NCBI RefSeq assembly: GCF_030540825.1
Contig: NZ_JAUOEO010000002.1
Location: 186,001 to 250,000 of the forward strand
DNA from: Flavivirga spongiicola
GTDB taxonomy: Bacteria; Bacteroidota; Bacteroidia; Flavobacteriales; Flavobacteriaceae
Length of the DNA stretch: 64,000 nt
Direction: 5' to 3'
In this document: piece after piece, positions 45,386-54,514 of the stretch
Position numbering within the stretch: position 1 is the first letter of the stretch
Layout: each line of letters opens with the position of its first letter
Notes under the pieces: generated by a model
What the model was told of the DNA's origin: nothing
Database searches by the model: none
What the model saw: the letters and a program-made list of their open reading frames with translations, nothing else
Position numbers and translations under genes: made by a program

Positions 45386-46588
45386 ATGAAATATATTCAT
45401 TACAGCGTAGAGGATTTTGTAAAAGATGAATATTTCCAAAAATGGATTTTGGATACCGATACCATGACCTCAAATTTTTGGAATAATTGGATTGTAAAAT
45501 ATCCAGAAATGAAAGATACGGTAGAAGAGGCAAAAAAGCTTATTCTTTTAATTGATTTTGAAAAAGACCAACTTTCCGGTTCTGATTTTGACACCATGTG
45601 GCAATATATTATTGAAAAAAGAAATACGAAACTTGCGACTTCTCATATAATATCAAAAAGAAAAGTTAAAACTTTATACTGGAAATATGCGGCGGCAGCA
45701 TCTGTACTGTTAGTTGTAGCGCTTACAATATTTCTAAATAGAGAAAACAACTTACCGCAAGTTACAGAACCAATTATTGTTAAAAGCCAAATTGAAGTAG
45801 GCAGCAATAAAGCAACGCTTACACTTGCAGATGGTTCGAATATTGATCTGGATAAAGATAAGGTTTACAAATCGGACAATGTTACTACCAATGGAGAAGA
45901 GATAGTGTATAATAAAGATTCTAGTGAAGAGATAGCGTATAACTATTTAACAATCCCTCGGGGTGGTCAATTTTCAATAAAACTCTCAGATGGAACAAAA
46001 GTATGGTTGAATTCTGAGTCGCAGTTAAAATACCCTGTGTCGTTCACCAAAGGCAAAACCAGACAAGTAGAATTAATTTATGGCGAAGCCTATTTTGATG
46101 TGTCTCCAAGTTCTGAGAATCATGGTGCAGATTTTAAGGTGTACAATAATAAACAGGAAGTACAAGTCTTGGGTACAGAATTCAATATTAAAGCTTATAA
46201 GAACGAAACAAATATCTATACCACTTTGGTAGAAGGTAGCGTAGCTATTAATTATGAAGATATTAAGCAAAATTTAATTCCTAATCAGCAGTCGATATTA
46301 AGTTTAAATAACAATGAATTGTCTATAAAAACTGTAGACGTATATAACGAAATATCTTGGAAAGAAGGTGTTTTTGTCTTTGAGGATAAATCGCTTAAAG
46401 ATATCATGAAGGTTTTATCTCGTTGGTACGATATGGAAGTGATATTTAAAAACAAAGAAGTTGAAGATGAAGAATTCTTTGGCATTTTGGAAAAAAATCA
46501 AAAAATAGAAGAAATACTAGTGAGTATTAAAAATTTCGGAATAATTCAGGATTATGAAATTAAAAATAAAGAAGTAGTATTAGAATAA
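45386..46588 (+). CDS. FecR-family anti-sigma factor, module 2
   Basis: A 400-residue protein with cytoplasmic anti-sigma region (about 1-96), membrane helix at about 98-118 (WKYAAAASVLLVVALTIFL) and periplasmic FecR domain (IPRGGQFSIKLSDGTKVWLN, GEAYFDVSPSS, VLGTEFNIKAYKNETNIYTT), followed by SRWYDMEVIFKNKEVEDEEF. The N-terminal region (YSVEDFVKDEYFQKWILDTD) differs from module 1, as expected if each FecR recognises its own sigma factor, while the periplasmic part is close to module 1. Confidence 0.94.
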   Translation: MKYIHYSVEDFVKDEYFQKWILDTDTMTSNFWNNWIVKYPEMKDTVEEAKKLILLIDFEKDQLSGSDFDTMWQYIIEKRNTKLATSHIISKRKVKTLYWKYAAAASVLLVVALTIFLNRENNLPQVTEPIIVKSQIEVGSNKATLTLADGSNIDLDKDKVYKSDNVTTNGEEIVYNKDSSEEIAYNYLTIPRGGQFSIKLSDGTKVWLNSESQLKYPVSFTKGKTRQVELIYGEAYFDVSPSSENHGADFKVYNNKQEVQVLGTEFNIKAYKNETNIYTTLVEGSVAINYEDIKQNLIPNQQSILSLNNNELSIKTVDVYNEISWKEGVFVFEDKSLKDIMKVLSRWYDMEVIFKNKEVEDEEFFGILEKNQKIEEILVSIKNFGIIQDYEIKNKEVVLE

Positions 46589-46593
46589 AAAAA

Positions 46594-46637
46594 AGGGAGC
46601 GAAGTATAGATATTTTGCGGCATCAAACTTCGTCCCT
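46594..46637 (+). other. Hairpin between fecR and susC, module 2
   Basis: AGGGAGCGAAGT pairs with ACTTCGTCCCT with one bulged G. No T-run follows. It occupies the same location as the module 1 and 3 hairpins. Confidence 0.5.
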
Positions 46638-46681
46638 CTATTATGTATTAATTAAATGTTTAACTAACACCAAGCAAATTT

Positions 46682-49600
46682 ATGGAAATTTATTTACTTA
46701 ATGCTGGTTGCTTTATACGAAAGCGACTGCTAATTATTATTATGAAAACGTTTATCTTTTTATTTTGTTCAGCTGTTTTTAGTTTCAGTACAACAAACAC
46801 GTTTTCTCAAGAAAAAGTATTGATAGATAGGGACAAATTAGTTTCAATCAGTCAAGTGTTTAAAATTATTAAGCAACAAACCAATTATCGTTTCATTTTC
46901 CCCAAAAAGGCGTTTAAGGATTTGCCTAAAGTTGAACTGAAAAAAGGGGAAATTAAATTAGGCGATTTGTTAAGAAAAAGCTTGGCAAATAACAATTTAA
47001 GTTTTGTTTTAACAGAAAACAATAACATCCTTATTAAGAAGAGTACAGTACTCAAAGACATTGAAAAGCAGCAAGAGATTATTGTAAATGGAATCATCAA
47101 TGATATTAATGGTCAGCCTTTGCCAGGAGCCAACATCGTCGAAAAGGGTACTACTAATGGAACGCAATCTGATTTTGATGGAATTTTTTCTTTAACCCTT
47201 GGAGACAAGGATGCGACTTTAATCGTTTCTTTTCTGGGTTATTCAACTCAAGAAGTTTTAGTAAATAGCCAAACTAACATTACGGTAACTCTAGAAGAAG
47301 ACACGGCCAGTTTAGATGAAGTAGTCGTTGTTGGATATGGTACTCAAAGCAAACGAAGAGTTACAGGATCTATTTCAAGTGTTGATGTTGTAAAGGCCGA
47401 AAAAGCAGGATTTTTATCGACAGATGATGTGCTCCAAGGTAGAATCTCTGGTGTACAAATTGCATCAACTTCAGGAAGTCCAGGTGGGCAACAAAGAATT
47501 AATATCCGTGGTATAGGATCATTACAAGGTAATAATTTGCCATTAATAGTCATTGACGGAATTCCTATAAATAATTCTGATCCGTCTTCACTTAATGAAA
47601 GCGTTTTTGGTTCTGTAAACAATCAAAGCCCTTTAGCGCTACTTAACCCTAATGATATTGAAAGTATAGATGTTCTAAAAGATGCCGCTTCAACAGCTAT
47701 TTACGGGTCCCGAGGCACTAATGGGGTTATTATTATTAGTACAAAGAAAGGTAAATTTGGAAAAGCCAAAGTAAACTTTTCTACTTACTCAGGTATTCAA
47801 TATGCTCCTGAAAAAATAGAAACGGCTAATACAGCGCTTTGGTTAGAAGTAAACAATGAAGCTAGAAATAATTTTAATAGCGATCAAGGTTTTACTAGTG
47901 GAGATTCAGGTTTTCTCGCGCCACTCTCGAATCCTTTACCATCGGGACAATCTGAGTTTGATTGGACAGGAGGCATAACAAATTCTACGTCTACTATACA
48001 AGATCATAATCTTTCTGTATTTGGAGGGAATGAAAAGACAAAATATTATTCATCTTTTGGTTTTTTTAAACAAGAGGGATGGTTTAAGAAAAGTGAATTT
48101 AAAAGATATTCAAGTAAGTTAAATATTGAACATAAGTTCAATGATAAAGTAAAGTTTGGAGTCAATTTTATAGGAAACTATAGTATCAATAGTAGAGTTG
48201 CCAGTCATGAAGGAGGTTTAAGATTATTAATTAGATCATTGGAACAAAGACCGGCAGATTTACCTTATCATCCAGATGGCAGCTATAATATAGGTGGTTC
48301 AGCTACATTAACCAGACACAGTGGGGTACAGGTAGTAAACGAACAAGATTCTAAATACAAAACGTATCGAGGTATTGTAAATGCTTTTGTAGAAATTAAA
48401 CCGTTTGAAGGCTTTACATACACGCCATCGTTTAATATAGATTATGGTACATACCATGATAATACTTATAGATCGCCATTACATCCCCGGGGAAGAAATG
48501 TAAATGGTCAAATATTCGATTCAAGAAATATTCTTACGAACATTTTGGTTGAAAATTTGTTTAACTATAAAAAATCATGGGAAGATTTTGATTTAAATGT
48601 AACAGTGGGGCATTCTTATCAAAAGGAAATTGTAGAATCTGCTTTGATTGATGCAAGGAATTTTCCATCACCATCATTTAGAGCAATATCTTCAGCAGCA
48701 ACACAATTTGCTTCTGGATCTAAAGCTGAAAATGCATTGGATTCTTATCTTGGGAGACTTTCTGGAACATATAAAAATCGTTATTTTTTAGATGTCGCTT
48801 TTAGACGTGATGGTTCTTCTAGATTTGCAGATGGCAAACGTTATGGGAATTTTCCATCTGTTTCTGCTGGATGGGTTCTTTCTAATGAACCATTTTTCAA
48901 GGAAGACTCTTTTATATCTTTCTTAAAATTAAGAGGATCATACGGTATAACAGGTAGTACTAGTAGTATTGGGAATTATAACTCACTAGCTTTAGTTTCT
49001 TCTGGTTCTGGTAATGATGATTCAAATTACTTAGGCAATAGCGGTTTAATTTCAGATCAATTAGCAAATCCAAATCTTACATGGGAACAAGCGAGTTCTG
49101 TAAACTTTGGTTTAGATTTATACTTTTTAGAAGACCGTGTTAAGTTAACAATGGATTATTATACACGAGACACAGATGATTTATTATATGATCGTCCTGT
49201 ACATGGTACGACGGGCTTCACTACGTTCTCAGAAAATATTGGTAGTATGACAAACAAAGGGTTTGAACTTGGTCTGAGTACTAATATTATTAATAATGAT
49301 TCATTTACATGGAATCTTGACTTTAATGTATCAACCGCAAGTAATAAATTGACATCTTTAATAGGGGACGAACCCATTCCTTTAGGATATAATGTTCTAA
49401 AAATTGGCGAACCAATAGGCTCCATTTATTTATTAAAACAAACAGGAATTTACCAATCAGATTCAGATGTTCCAGCAGCTTTAGCAGCTAATGGTGTACG
49501 CGCAGGAGATGTTATTTATGAAGATGTAAATAATGATGGCAATATTACTGCAGCAGACAGACAAATTGTGGGGAATGCTTTTCCTGATCTTTTTGGAGGG

Positions 49601-50143
49601 ATAAATAATACCTTTAAATATAAAGACTTTGATTTATCAATTTTCTCAAGCTTTTCATCAGGTAACGACATATACTCTGCATGGAGATCAGGAGGGTTTC
49701 TATCTGGTGGATCTGCTGGTTCTATAAGAGTTGGTGGAGGCGTTGACGGATTAGGCTTTTCACAATTCGGAATGCTTAGAGAAACTGCTCAAAATAGATG
49801 GACAGGCTCTGGAACAAGTAATACAATACCTAGAGCAATTGCAGGAGGTACTGGTGCCGCTTTTCATAATAATCAAGCATCATCGAGATGGATTGAAGAT
49901 GGCTCTTTCTTTAGAATTAAGAACATTACTTTAGGGTATACCTTACCGAAAGATATTACCGATAAATGGTCTGTTGATAATTTTAGATTGTATTTAACAG
50001 GGAGTAACTTATTTACTTTTACAAAGTATTCGGGGTATGATCCAGAAGCTTCTGATAGTTCGGATCCAAGAACCTTTGGCGCTGACTTTTTAACAGCTCC
50101 ACCACTTAGAACAGTGATACTTGGATTAAATTTAAATTTTTAA
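46682..50143 (+). CDS. SusC-family TonB-dependent transporter with STN signalling domain, module 2
   Basis: A 1153-residue protein: extended signal region like module 1 (MEIYLLNAGCFIRKRLLIII, then MKTFIFLF), STN at about 45-115 (RDKLVSISQVFKIIKQQTNY, FPKKAFKDLPKVELKKGEIK), carboxypeptidase-regulatory-like domain (VNGIINDINGQPLPGANIVE), plug start DEVVVVGYGTQSKRRVTGSI at about 212, DAASTAIYGSRGTNGVIIIS signature, and a barrel ending VILGLNLNF. With SusD 13 bp downstream it forms the importer of the module that carries the phosphorylase and phosphodiester glycosidase. Confidence 0.95.
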   Translation: MEIYLLNAGCFIRKRLLIIIMKTFIFLFCSAVFSFSTTNTFSQEKVLIDRDKLVSISQVFKIIKQQTNYRFIFPKKAFKDLPKVELKKGEIKLGDLLRKSLANNNLSFVLTENNNILIKKSTVLKDIEKQQEIIVNGIINDINGQPLPGANIVEKGTTNGTQSDFDGIFSLTLGDKDATLIVSFLGYSTQEVLVNSQTNITVTLEEDTASLDEVVVVGYGTQSKRRVTGSISSVDVVKAEKAGFLSTDDVLQGRISGVQIASTSGSPGGQQRINIRGIGSLQGNNLPLIVIDGIPINNSDPSSLNESVFGSVNNQSPLALLNPNDIESIDVLKDAASTAIYGSRGTNGVIIISTKKGKFGKAKVNFSTYSGIQYAPEKIETANTALWLEVNNEARNNFNSDQGFTSGDSGFLAPLSNPLPSGQSEFDWTGGITNSTSTIQDHNLSVFGGNEKTKYYSSFGFFKQEGWFKKSEFKRYSSKLNIEHKFNDKVKFGVNFIGNYSINSRVASHEGGLRLLIRSLEQRPADLPYHPDGSYNIGGSATLTRHSGVQVVNEQDSKYKTYRGIVNAFVEIKPFEGFTYTPSFNIDYGTYHDNTYRSPLHPRGRNVNGQIFDSRNILTNILVENLFNYKKSWEDFDLNVTVGHSYQKEIVESALIDARNFPSPSFRAISSAATQFASGSKAENALDSYLGRLSGTYKNRYFLDVAFRRDGSSRFADGKRYGNFPSVSAGWVLSNEPFFKEDSFISFLKLRGSYGITGSTSSIGNYNSLALVSSGSGNDDSNYLGNSGLISDQLANPNLTWEQASSVNFGLDLYFLEDRVKLTMDYYTRDTDDLLYDRPVHGTTGFTTFSENIGSMTNKGFELGLSTNIINNDSFTWNLDFNVSTASNKLTSLIGDEPIPLGYNVLKIGEPIGSIYLLKQTGIYQSDSDVPAALAANGVRAGDVIYEDVNNDGNITAADRQIVGNAFPDLFGGINNTFKYKDFDLSIFSSFSSGNDIYSAWRSGGFLSGGSAGSIRVGGGVDGLGFSQFGMLRETAQNRWTGSGTSNTIPRAIAGGTGAAFHNNQASSRWIEDGSFFRIKNITLGYTLPKDITDKWSVDNFRLYLTGSNLFTFTKYSGYDPEASDSSDPRTFGADFLTAPPLRTVILGLNLNF

Positions 50144-50155
50144 AACCTGAAAATC

Positions 50156-51433
50156 ATGAAATTATATAAAAAACATAGCTTAGTATATTTATTATTAATG
50201 CTACTTACAATATCTTGTTCAAATGAGTTGGACTTATTTCCAGAAGAAAGTATTAATCCTTCTCAATTGAATAGCTCGGACCTCCCTCAATTAATAAATG
50301 GGGTGTATAATAGATCTACAATAGGAATTGGAAATAGATTTGTTGATTTTGATTTACTGGCTAATCATTTTGAAGCGACCCCTTTATTCGCAGGTGATGA
50401 TGTAAATTATGTTAGAAACAGATTGAGCCCAACAGAAACAGAATCTTGGTGGTTAGAACTTTATGAAGCGATTTTTAATGCAAACGTTGCATTAGAAGTC
50501 ATTGACAACTTAGAAGGAGACTTTAATAATGAAAAGGCAACTGCTTTATATTTAAGAGGTTTAGCTTACTATTATTTGGTTACTAGATTTGGAGGTGTGC
50601 CATTGCTACCTCAAAATACGACTGAGATTGTTCAAAGAAGTACAGCGGCAGAAACATGGAGTTTTATAACTACAGACTTAACGAATGCTGAGTCATTGGC
50701 TGATAATTTTACTAATGAAAGTTTTGTTTCAAAAGAAGCGATTCAAGCTTTATTAGCAAGAGTATATATTTCAACGGGTAATAATTCTGGAGCTGAAAAT
50801 ATGGCAGAAGCCGTAATAGCTTCAACTTCGGGAAACTTTAGTTTAGAATCTAACTTTGCTTCTATTTTTAGTAAAAATGGTAATAATGAAGTTATTTTTT
50901 CTTTAGGAAACGATCCGGTTGAACTTGTTAGGCAGTATGTAACATTTAATCCAAATGATCATCCAGTTTCAGGTTCTCAACAATTTGCACCGACTGATGA
51001 TATATTTAATAATTTATATACCAATGCAGATCTAAGAAAAGACGCCACATTAATTGTTTTTAATAGTCAGAATATTATAAACAAATATACTGAGAGTAGA
51101 AACCTTCCAGTAATTGTAAGTCGATTAGCAGAGATGTATTTAATAAGTGCAGAAGCTCAAGGGTATCCTTCAGGATTAACCAGACTTAATGAGTTAAGAA
51201 ATGTACGTGGTTTAGGAGATAGCTCCGCTACAAATCAAGACAGTTTTATTGATGCCATTCTTGATGAAAGACAAAAGGAGTTTTATGCTGAAGGTTTTTA
51301 TTGGTATGATTTGGTTAGAACAGATAAAGCTATAGAGCGATTGGACAATGTCACTGAACAAAATCAATTACTACTGCCTATACCTCAACGAGAAATAGAT
51401 TTAACAGGGATCTCTCAAAACCCGGGTTATTAA
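50156..51433 (+). CDS. SusD-family substrate-binding lipoprotein, module 2
   Basis: A 425-residue lipoprotein (LLTISCSNELDLFPEESINP, lipobox TISC), clearly shorter than the module 1 (527) and module 3 (581) SusD proteins. It has the usual blocks YLRGLAYYYLVTRFGGVPLL, RLAEMYLISAEAQ, ILDERQKEFYAEGFYWYDLV and an LLPIPQREIDLTGISQNPGY end. A small SusD may reflect a smaller ligand. A perfect 34-bp palindrome follows. Confidence 0.93.
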   Translation: MKLYKKHSLVYLLLMLLTISCSNELDLFPEESINPSQLNSSDLPQLINGVYNRSTIGIGNRFVDFDLLANHFEATPLFAGDDVNYVRNRLSPTETESWWLELYEAIFNANVALEVIDNLEGDFNNEKATALYLRGLAYYYLVTRFGGVPLLPQNTTEIVQRSTAAETWSFITTDLTNAESLADNFTNESFVSKEAIQALLARVYISTGNNSGAENMAEAVIASTSGNFSLESNFASIFSKNGNNEVIFSLGNDPVELVRQYVTFNPNDHPVSGSQQFAPTDDIFNNLYTNADLRKDATLIVFNSQNIINKYTESRNLPVIVSRLAEMYLISAEAQGYPSGLTRLNELRNVRGLGDSSATNQDSFIDAILDERQKEFYAEGFYWYDLVRTDKAIERLDNVTEQNQLLLPIPQREIDLTGISQNPGY

Positions 51434-51468
51434 ATAATAAGTTTAATTTCGAGTTAGTTATTTTTAGA

Positions 51469-51502
51469 ACTGAAAAACAGATCATGATCTGTTTTTCAGT
51501 TT
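51469..51502 (+). terminator. Perfect 34-bp palindrome, probable terminator after SusD
   Basis: The half-site AACTGAAAAACAGATCA is followed directly by its exact complement, then TTCTTTTT. It could end the sigma-FecR-SusCD transcript, or let part of it continue into the phosphorylase gene 68 bp on. Confidence 0.7.
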
Positions 51503-51570
51503 CTTTTTAACATTTTTATGCCACAATGTGCCATTGAGCTATTTCTTCAAATTCAAATAAAAAAACTGTA

Positions 51571-52443
51571 ATGATTTTAGATTCAGAATTAATTTTAAAC
51601 CCAGACGGCAGTATTTTTCATCTTCATCTTAAACCAGGGCAAGTTGCAGATACCGTTATTTTAGTTGGGGATCCTAATCGTGTTAACATTATTGAATCGT
51701 TTTTAAGTAATGTTGAGGTAAAAGTATCTAATAGAGAGTATGTATGTGTCACAGGGATGTATAACAATACCAGAATAACTGTTGTTTCAACAGGTGTTGG
51801 TATTGGCAACATAGATATTGTTATGAACGAGTTGGATGCTTTGGTAAATATAGATTTTGAAAAAAGAAAAATTAAAGACACCCTAAAAACACTTAACTTC
51901 ATTCGTATAGGTACATCAGGCAGCCTTCAAAAAGATATTCCAGTTAACTCATTTGTAATTTCTCAGAAATCTATAGGGTTTGATAATTTATTATGCTTTT
52001 ATGATAAACATGAAACGATAGAAAATAAGGAATTTAAAACCGCATTTAAATCACATTTGGGGGCAAGTAACCTGTTCTTTTCTCCCTATGTCATTGATGC
52101 CTCTAAAACATTATTCAATAAATTAAACAGCTCAAAAACCTTTTCAGGTATCACCATAACCTCTCCAGGGTTTTATGTGCCTCAAGGCAGAGAATTACGT
52201 CTAAAAGCTAAATTAGAAAACATAAACGAAAAGCTATCTTCTTTTAAATATAACGACTTTAGAATAGCAAATTATGAAATGGAAAGTTCAGCAATGTATG
52301 GTTTGTCTAAACTATTAAACCATAAGGCTTTAGCAATTTGTTTAATTATAGCAAACAGATTAAATAAAAATGCAAATGAAAATTACAGAGAACAAGTAAA
52401 AGAACTTATCTCGTATGTTTTAAATAAAATAACAAATGAATAA
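51571..52443 (+). CDS. Nucleoside phosphorylase (PNP/UDP family, uridine phosphorylase-like)
   Basis: A 290-residue cytoplasmic protein without a signal peptide. Motifs: GDPNRV (phosphate/pocket loop, about residue 32), VSTGVGIGNIDIVMNELDAL, FIRIGTSGSLQKDIPVNSFV and the nucleoside-binding NYEMESSAMYGLSKLLNHKA with CLIIANR. Family enzymes use phosphate to split a nucleoside into free base and sugar 1-phosphate. Which base is used cannot be told. Its stop overlaps the next start by 8 bp, coupling it to the NAGPA-family gene. Similar enzymes also occur as housekeeping genes, so the operon link is the notable part. Confidence 0.88.
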   Translation: MILDSELILNPDGSIFHLHLKPGQVADTVILVGDPNRVNIIESFLSNVEVKVSNREYVCVTGMYNNTRITVVSTGVGIGNIDIVMNELDALVNIDFEKRKIKDTLKTLNFIRIGTSGSLQKDIPVNSFVISQKSIGFDNLLCFYDKHETIENKEFKTAFKSHLGASNLFFSPYVIDASKTLFNKLNSSKTFSGITITSPGFYVPQGRELRLKAKLENINEKLSSFKYNDFRIANYEMESSAMYGLSKLLNHKALAICLIIANRLNKNANENYREQVKELISYVLNKITNE

Positions 52444-54043
52444 GCCATCATATAAAATAATAATTGTTACATTTCTTTTTATTTCTTGTAACAATACCTC
52501 TTTTAAAAAATTACCAGATTTAGGTTTAGGAGAACCAAATTTAATCCAAGAAATTGAACACGAACAACTAGCTGAAGGACTGAATTTTTATAAAATAAAA
52601 AGAGGTAAGGCTTCAAATAAAGATTTTTTTACACTTTCCTCTGGAGTAGTTTCTGAAAACAATGAAACAGCGCTAGTAAATAAATTAAAACACCTTGGGT
52701 TTTCATCTAGAATAGTAACTGCTGCTGAGCTAGGTCCTCATGGAGAATCTTTAGGGAATATGGTCAGAGTAGGGAAATATCATACTATTGAAGATGCGAA
52801 AAAAGATGAAATAAGATTAAAAAAAGATAGTATACATATGGCTGTACGCTATACTGCAGAAGATGGTAAGCCAACTTCAGGTCCTTTCCGTATTAGTATC
52901 TTAGAAATTGATTTAAATAGATTTGAAGGAAATATGTTTTCCGAACTCGGTAAAGGTGAAGTTAAAGGGAAAGAATACACATCTTCCATAGCTAAACGAC
53001 ATCATGCTATAGCCGCCATTAATGCAGGTTTTTTTGCTTGGAATGATAAAGTAGGGATTGATGGAGAACCAGCAGGAATTTCAATAATAAATGGAGAATT
53101 AGTAAGCGAAGCGACAAATGGTAGAGCTGCCCTAGTTATTAACAATAACAAACGGCATCGCGTTTATATTGCACATAGCTTAAGAAATGAAATGAAGCTA
53201 TTTATTAAAGATTCTGTTTTTAATATAAATGGCATTAATAGAGAGCCTGGGAAAATACTAAATTGTGGCAATCAATTAGAATCTACATCTACAATACCAG
53301 TACATGATTTTGTATGTGGTAATCCAAATGAAATTATTGTTTTTAATAAAGAATTTGGAGAAAAAAGTCATGAGGGAGTTGGTTTTGAGTTTATCATTGA
53401 TGAAGTAGGAACTGTCATTTCAAAAAATAATATAAGAGGAGGTGAAATTCCTAGTAAAGGCTATTTAGTACAAGCAACAGGTACTTATGCAAAACAATTA
53501 GAAAAACTCGTCCAAAACGGAATAATGGTTTCAGTAGAAATTAAAGTGATGAGCGATGATGGTGAGATTGAACTTAAAGAAGGTGTTTATGCTGTAAATG
53601 GTGGTCCCACACTTTTACATAACGGAACTATAGATATGTCGGCTAGGTATCGAGAAGGGTTTGAAACACAATTCAAGAATTTTAAGGTATCTGATGAGTT
53701 TGTAGACAAAAAAGATAAAGCATCTGTTAGTGAGGAAGATTCTAGTAATAGATATGGTTTCTACAATGGCTGGGTAGTGCGACGTCACCCAAGAACTGCT
53801 ATAGGAATAACACAAGACAACAAAATATTTGTGGTAGTTGTTTATGGTCGGCAACCTAAAATTACAGCAGGCGCATCTGTTACAGAAATGGCAAAACTTA
53901 TGAAAGCTCTTGGTTGTCAAGAAGCATTTAACTTGGACGGTGGAGGTTCAAGTATGATGATTGTTAATAATAAAAAAACTGGAAAATCTTCAGATTTAGA
54001 AGGAGAACGTGCTGTAGGTGATGCTTTAATTTTTACAGAATAA
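52436..54043 (+). CDS. Phosphodiester glycosidase (NAGPA) family lipoprotein with SPOR-like N-terminus
   Basis: A 535-residue lipoprotein (VTFLFISCNNTS, lipobox FISC). Residues about 45-120 look like a SPOR-type domain (VNKLKHLGFSSRIVTAAEL, GNMVRVGKYHTIEDAKK). The NAGPA catalytic domain (PF09992) follows with the family landmarks AINAGFF (N196), DGEPAGISIINGE, VNGGPTLL (N388), RRHPRTAIG (H451) and NLDGGGSS (N499-D501). The human relative removes GlcNAc from GlcNAc-1-phospho-6-mannose; bacterial members are thought to cleave glycosyl-phosphodiester bonds. SPOR domains bind denuded peptidoglycan, so the protein may act at the periplasmic wall. It overlaps the phosphorylase gene. Confidence 0.88.
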   Translation: MNKPSYKIIIVTFLFISCNNTSFKKLPDLGLGEPNLIQEIEHEQLAEGLNFYKIKRGKASNKDFFTLSSGVVSENNETALVNKLKHLGFSSRIVTAAELGPHGESLGNMVRVGKYHTIEDAKKDEIRLKKDSIHMAVRYTAEDGKPTSGPFRISILEIDLNRFEGNMFSELGKGEVKGKEYTSSIAKRHHAIAAINAGFFAWNDKVGIDGEPAGISIINGELVSEATNGRAALVINNNKRHRVYIAHSLRNEMKLFIKDSVFNINGINREPGKILNCGNQLESTSTIPVHDFVCGNPNEIIVFNKEFGEKSHEGVGFEFIIDEVGTVISKNNIRGGEIPSKGYLVQATGTYAKQLEKLVQNGIMVSVEIKVMSDDGEIELKEGVYAVNGGPTLLHNGTIDMSARYREGFETQFKNFKVSDEFVDKKDKASVSEEDSSNRYGFYNGWVVRRHPRTAIGITQDNKIFVVVVYGRQPKITAGASVTEMAKLMKALGCQEAFNLDGGGSSMMIVNNKKTGKSSDLEGERAVGDALIFTE

Positions 54044-54085
54044 GTTCATTTGGTATTATTCAAATAAGTAGTGTATTGTGAAATG

Positions 54086-54192
54086 GAGGTTAAGTCAACC
54101 GCTTTCCCGGCTTTTTAAGAAAATAATCAATATAGAAGTTCACCTTAATTAGTAATACAAAACTGACAATCATATGATTGCCAGTTTTTTTG
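54086..54192 (+). ncRNA. Candidate small RNA with terminator (second copy)
   Basis: GAGGTTAAGTCAACC hairpin at 54086-54100, then CCGCTTTCCCGG, then at 54160-54185 a stem formed by AACTGACAAT and ATTGCCAGTT (one mismatch) around CATATG, with a T-run. Layout and parts match the candidate at 12975-13077. It may simply be the terminator region of the NAGPA transcript, whose stop is 43 bp upstream. Confidence 0.35.
54160..54192 (+). terminator. Rho-independent terminator after the NAGPA-family gene
   Basis: AACTGACAAT and ATTGCCAGTT pair with one mismatch around a six-base loop, followed by TTTTTTT. It probably ends the phosphorylase/NAGPA transcript. Confidence 0.65.
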
Positions 54193-54219
54193 TGTTTTTA
54201 AAGTTATCATTTAATCGAA

Positions 54220-54360
54220 AAGAATTCCCTGATGCTTGCGTCGGGGTTTCCGTTGAAATTGTCATTCCCGTGAAATCGTAAGATTCATGAATTCATTATT
54301 ATAAAAATATTGCATAATGAATAAAACGGGAAATGCAAAGCATTCACGATTTCCTATTTA
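54220..54360. repeat. Palindromic intergenic repeat units
   Basis: Contains TTCCCTGATGCTTGCGTCGG, TTGTCATTCCCGTGAAATCG and, further on, an inverted counterpart CGGGAAATG...CACGATTTCC. Such TCATTCCCG/CGGGAA units form dispersed palindromes in many Bacteroidota genomes. There is no coding content. Together with repeat B it fills most of the 715-bp gap before the third sigma gene. Confidence 0.5.
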
Positions 54361-54394
54361 ATGAAATAAAATGCATGAGTAATCTAAATATAAA

Positions 54395-54514
54395 ATTTTG
54401 GTTTTTGACCTTTTTTAGATCAAAACCTGTGCTCAACTTGATTGGATATGAAACCGGCTAAATACCTTTATGGCTCTGCCGAGGATAGTTGGTTTCAAGA
54501 AATTTTTTATTTTG
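54395..54514. repeat. Dispersed intergenic repeat B, copy 2
   Basis: Second copy of the element at 25150-25270, with shared GGTTTTTGACC-type start, ATGAAACC, AAATACC, TGGCTCTGCC and GATAGTTGGTTT. A third partial end copy (CCTCGGGGGTAGTCGGTTTT) is at 54569-54604. Confidence 0.75.
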
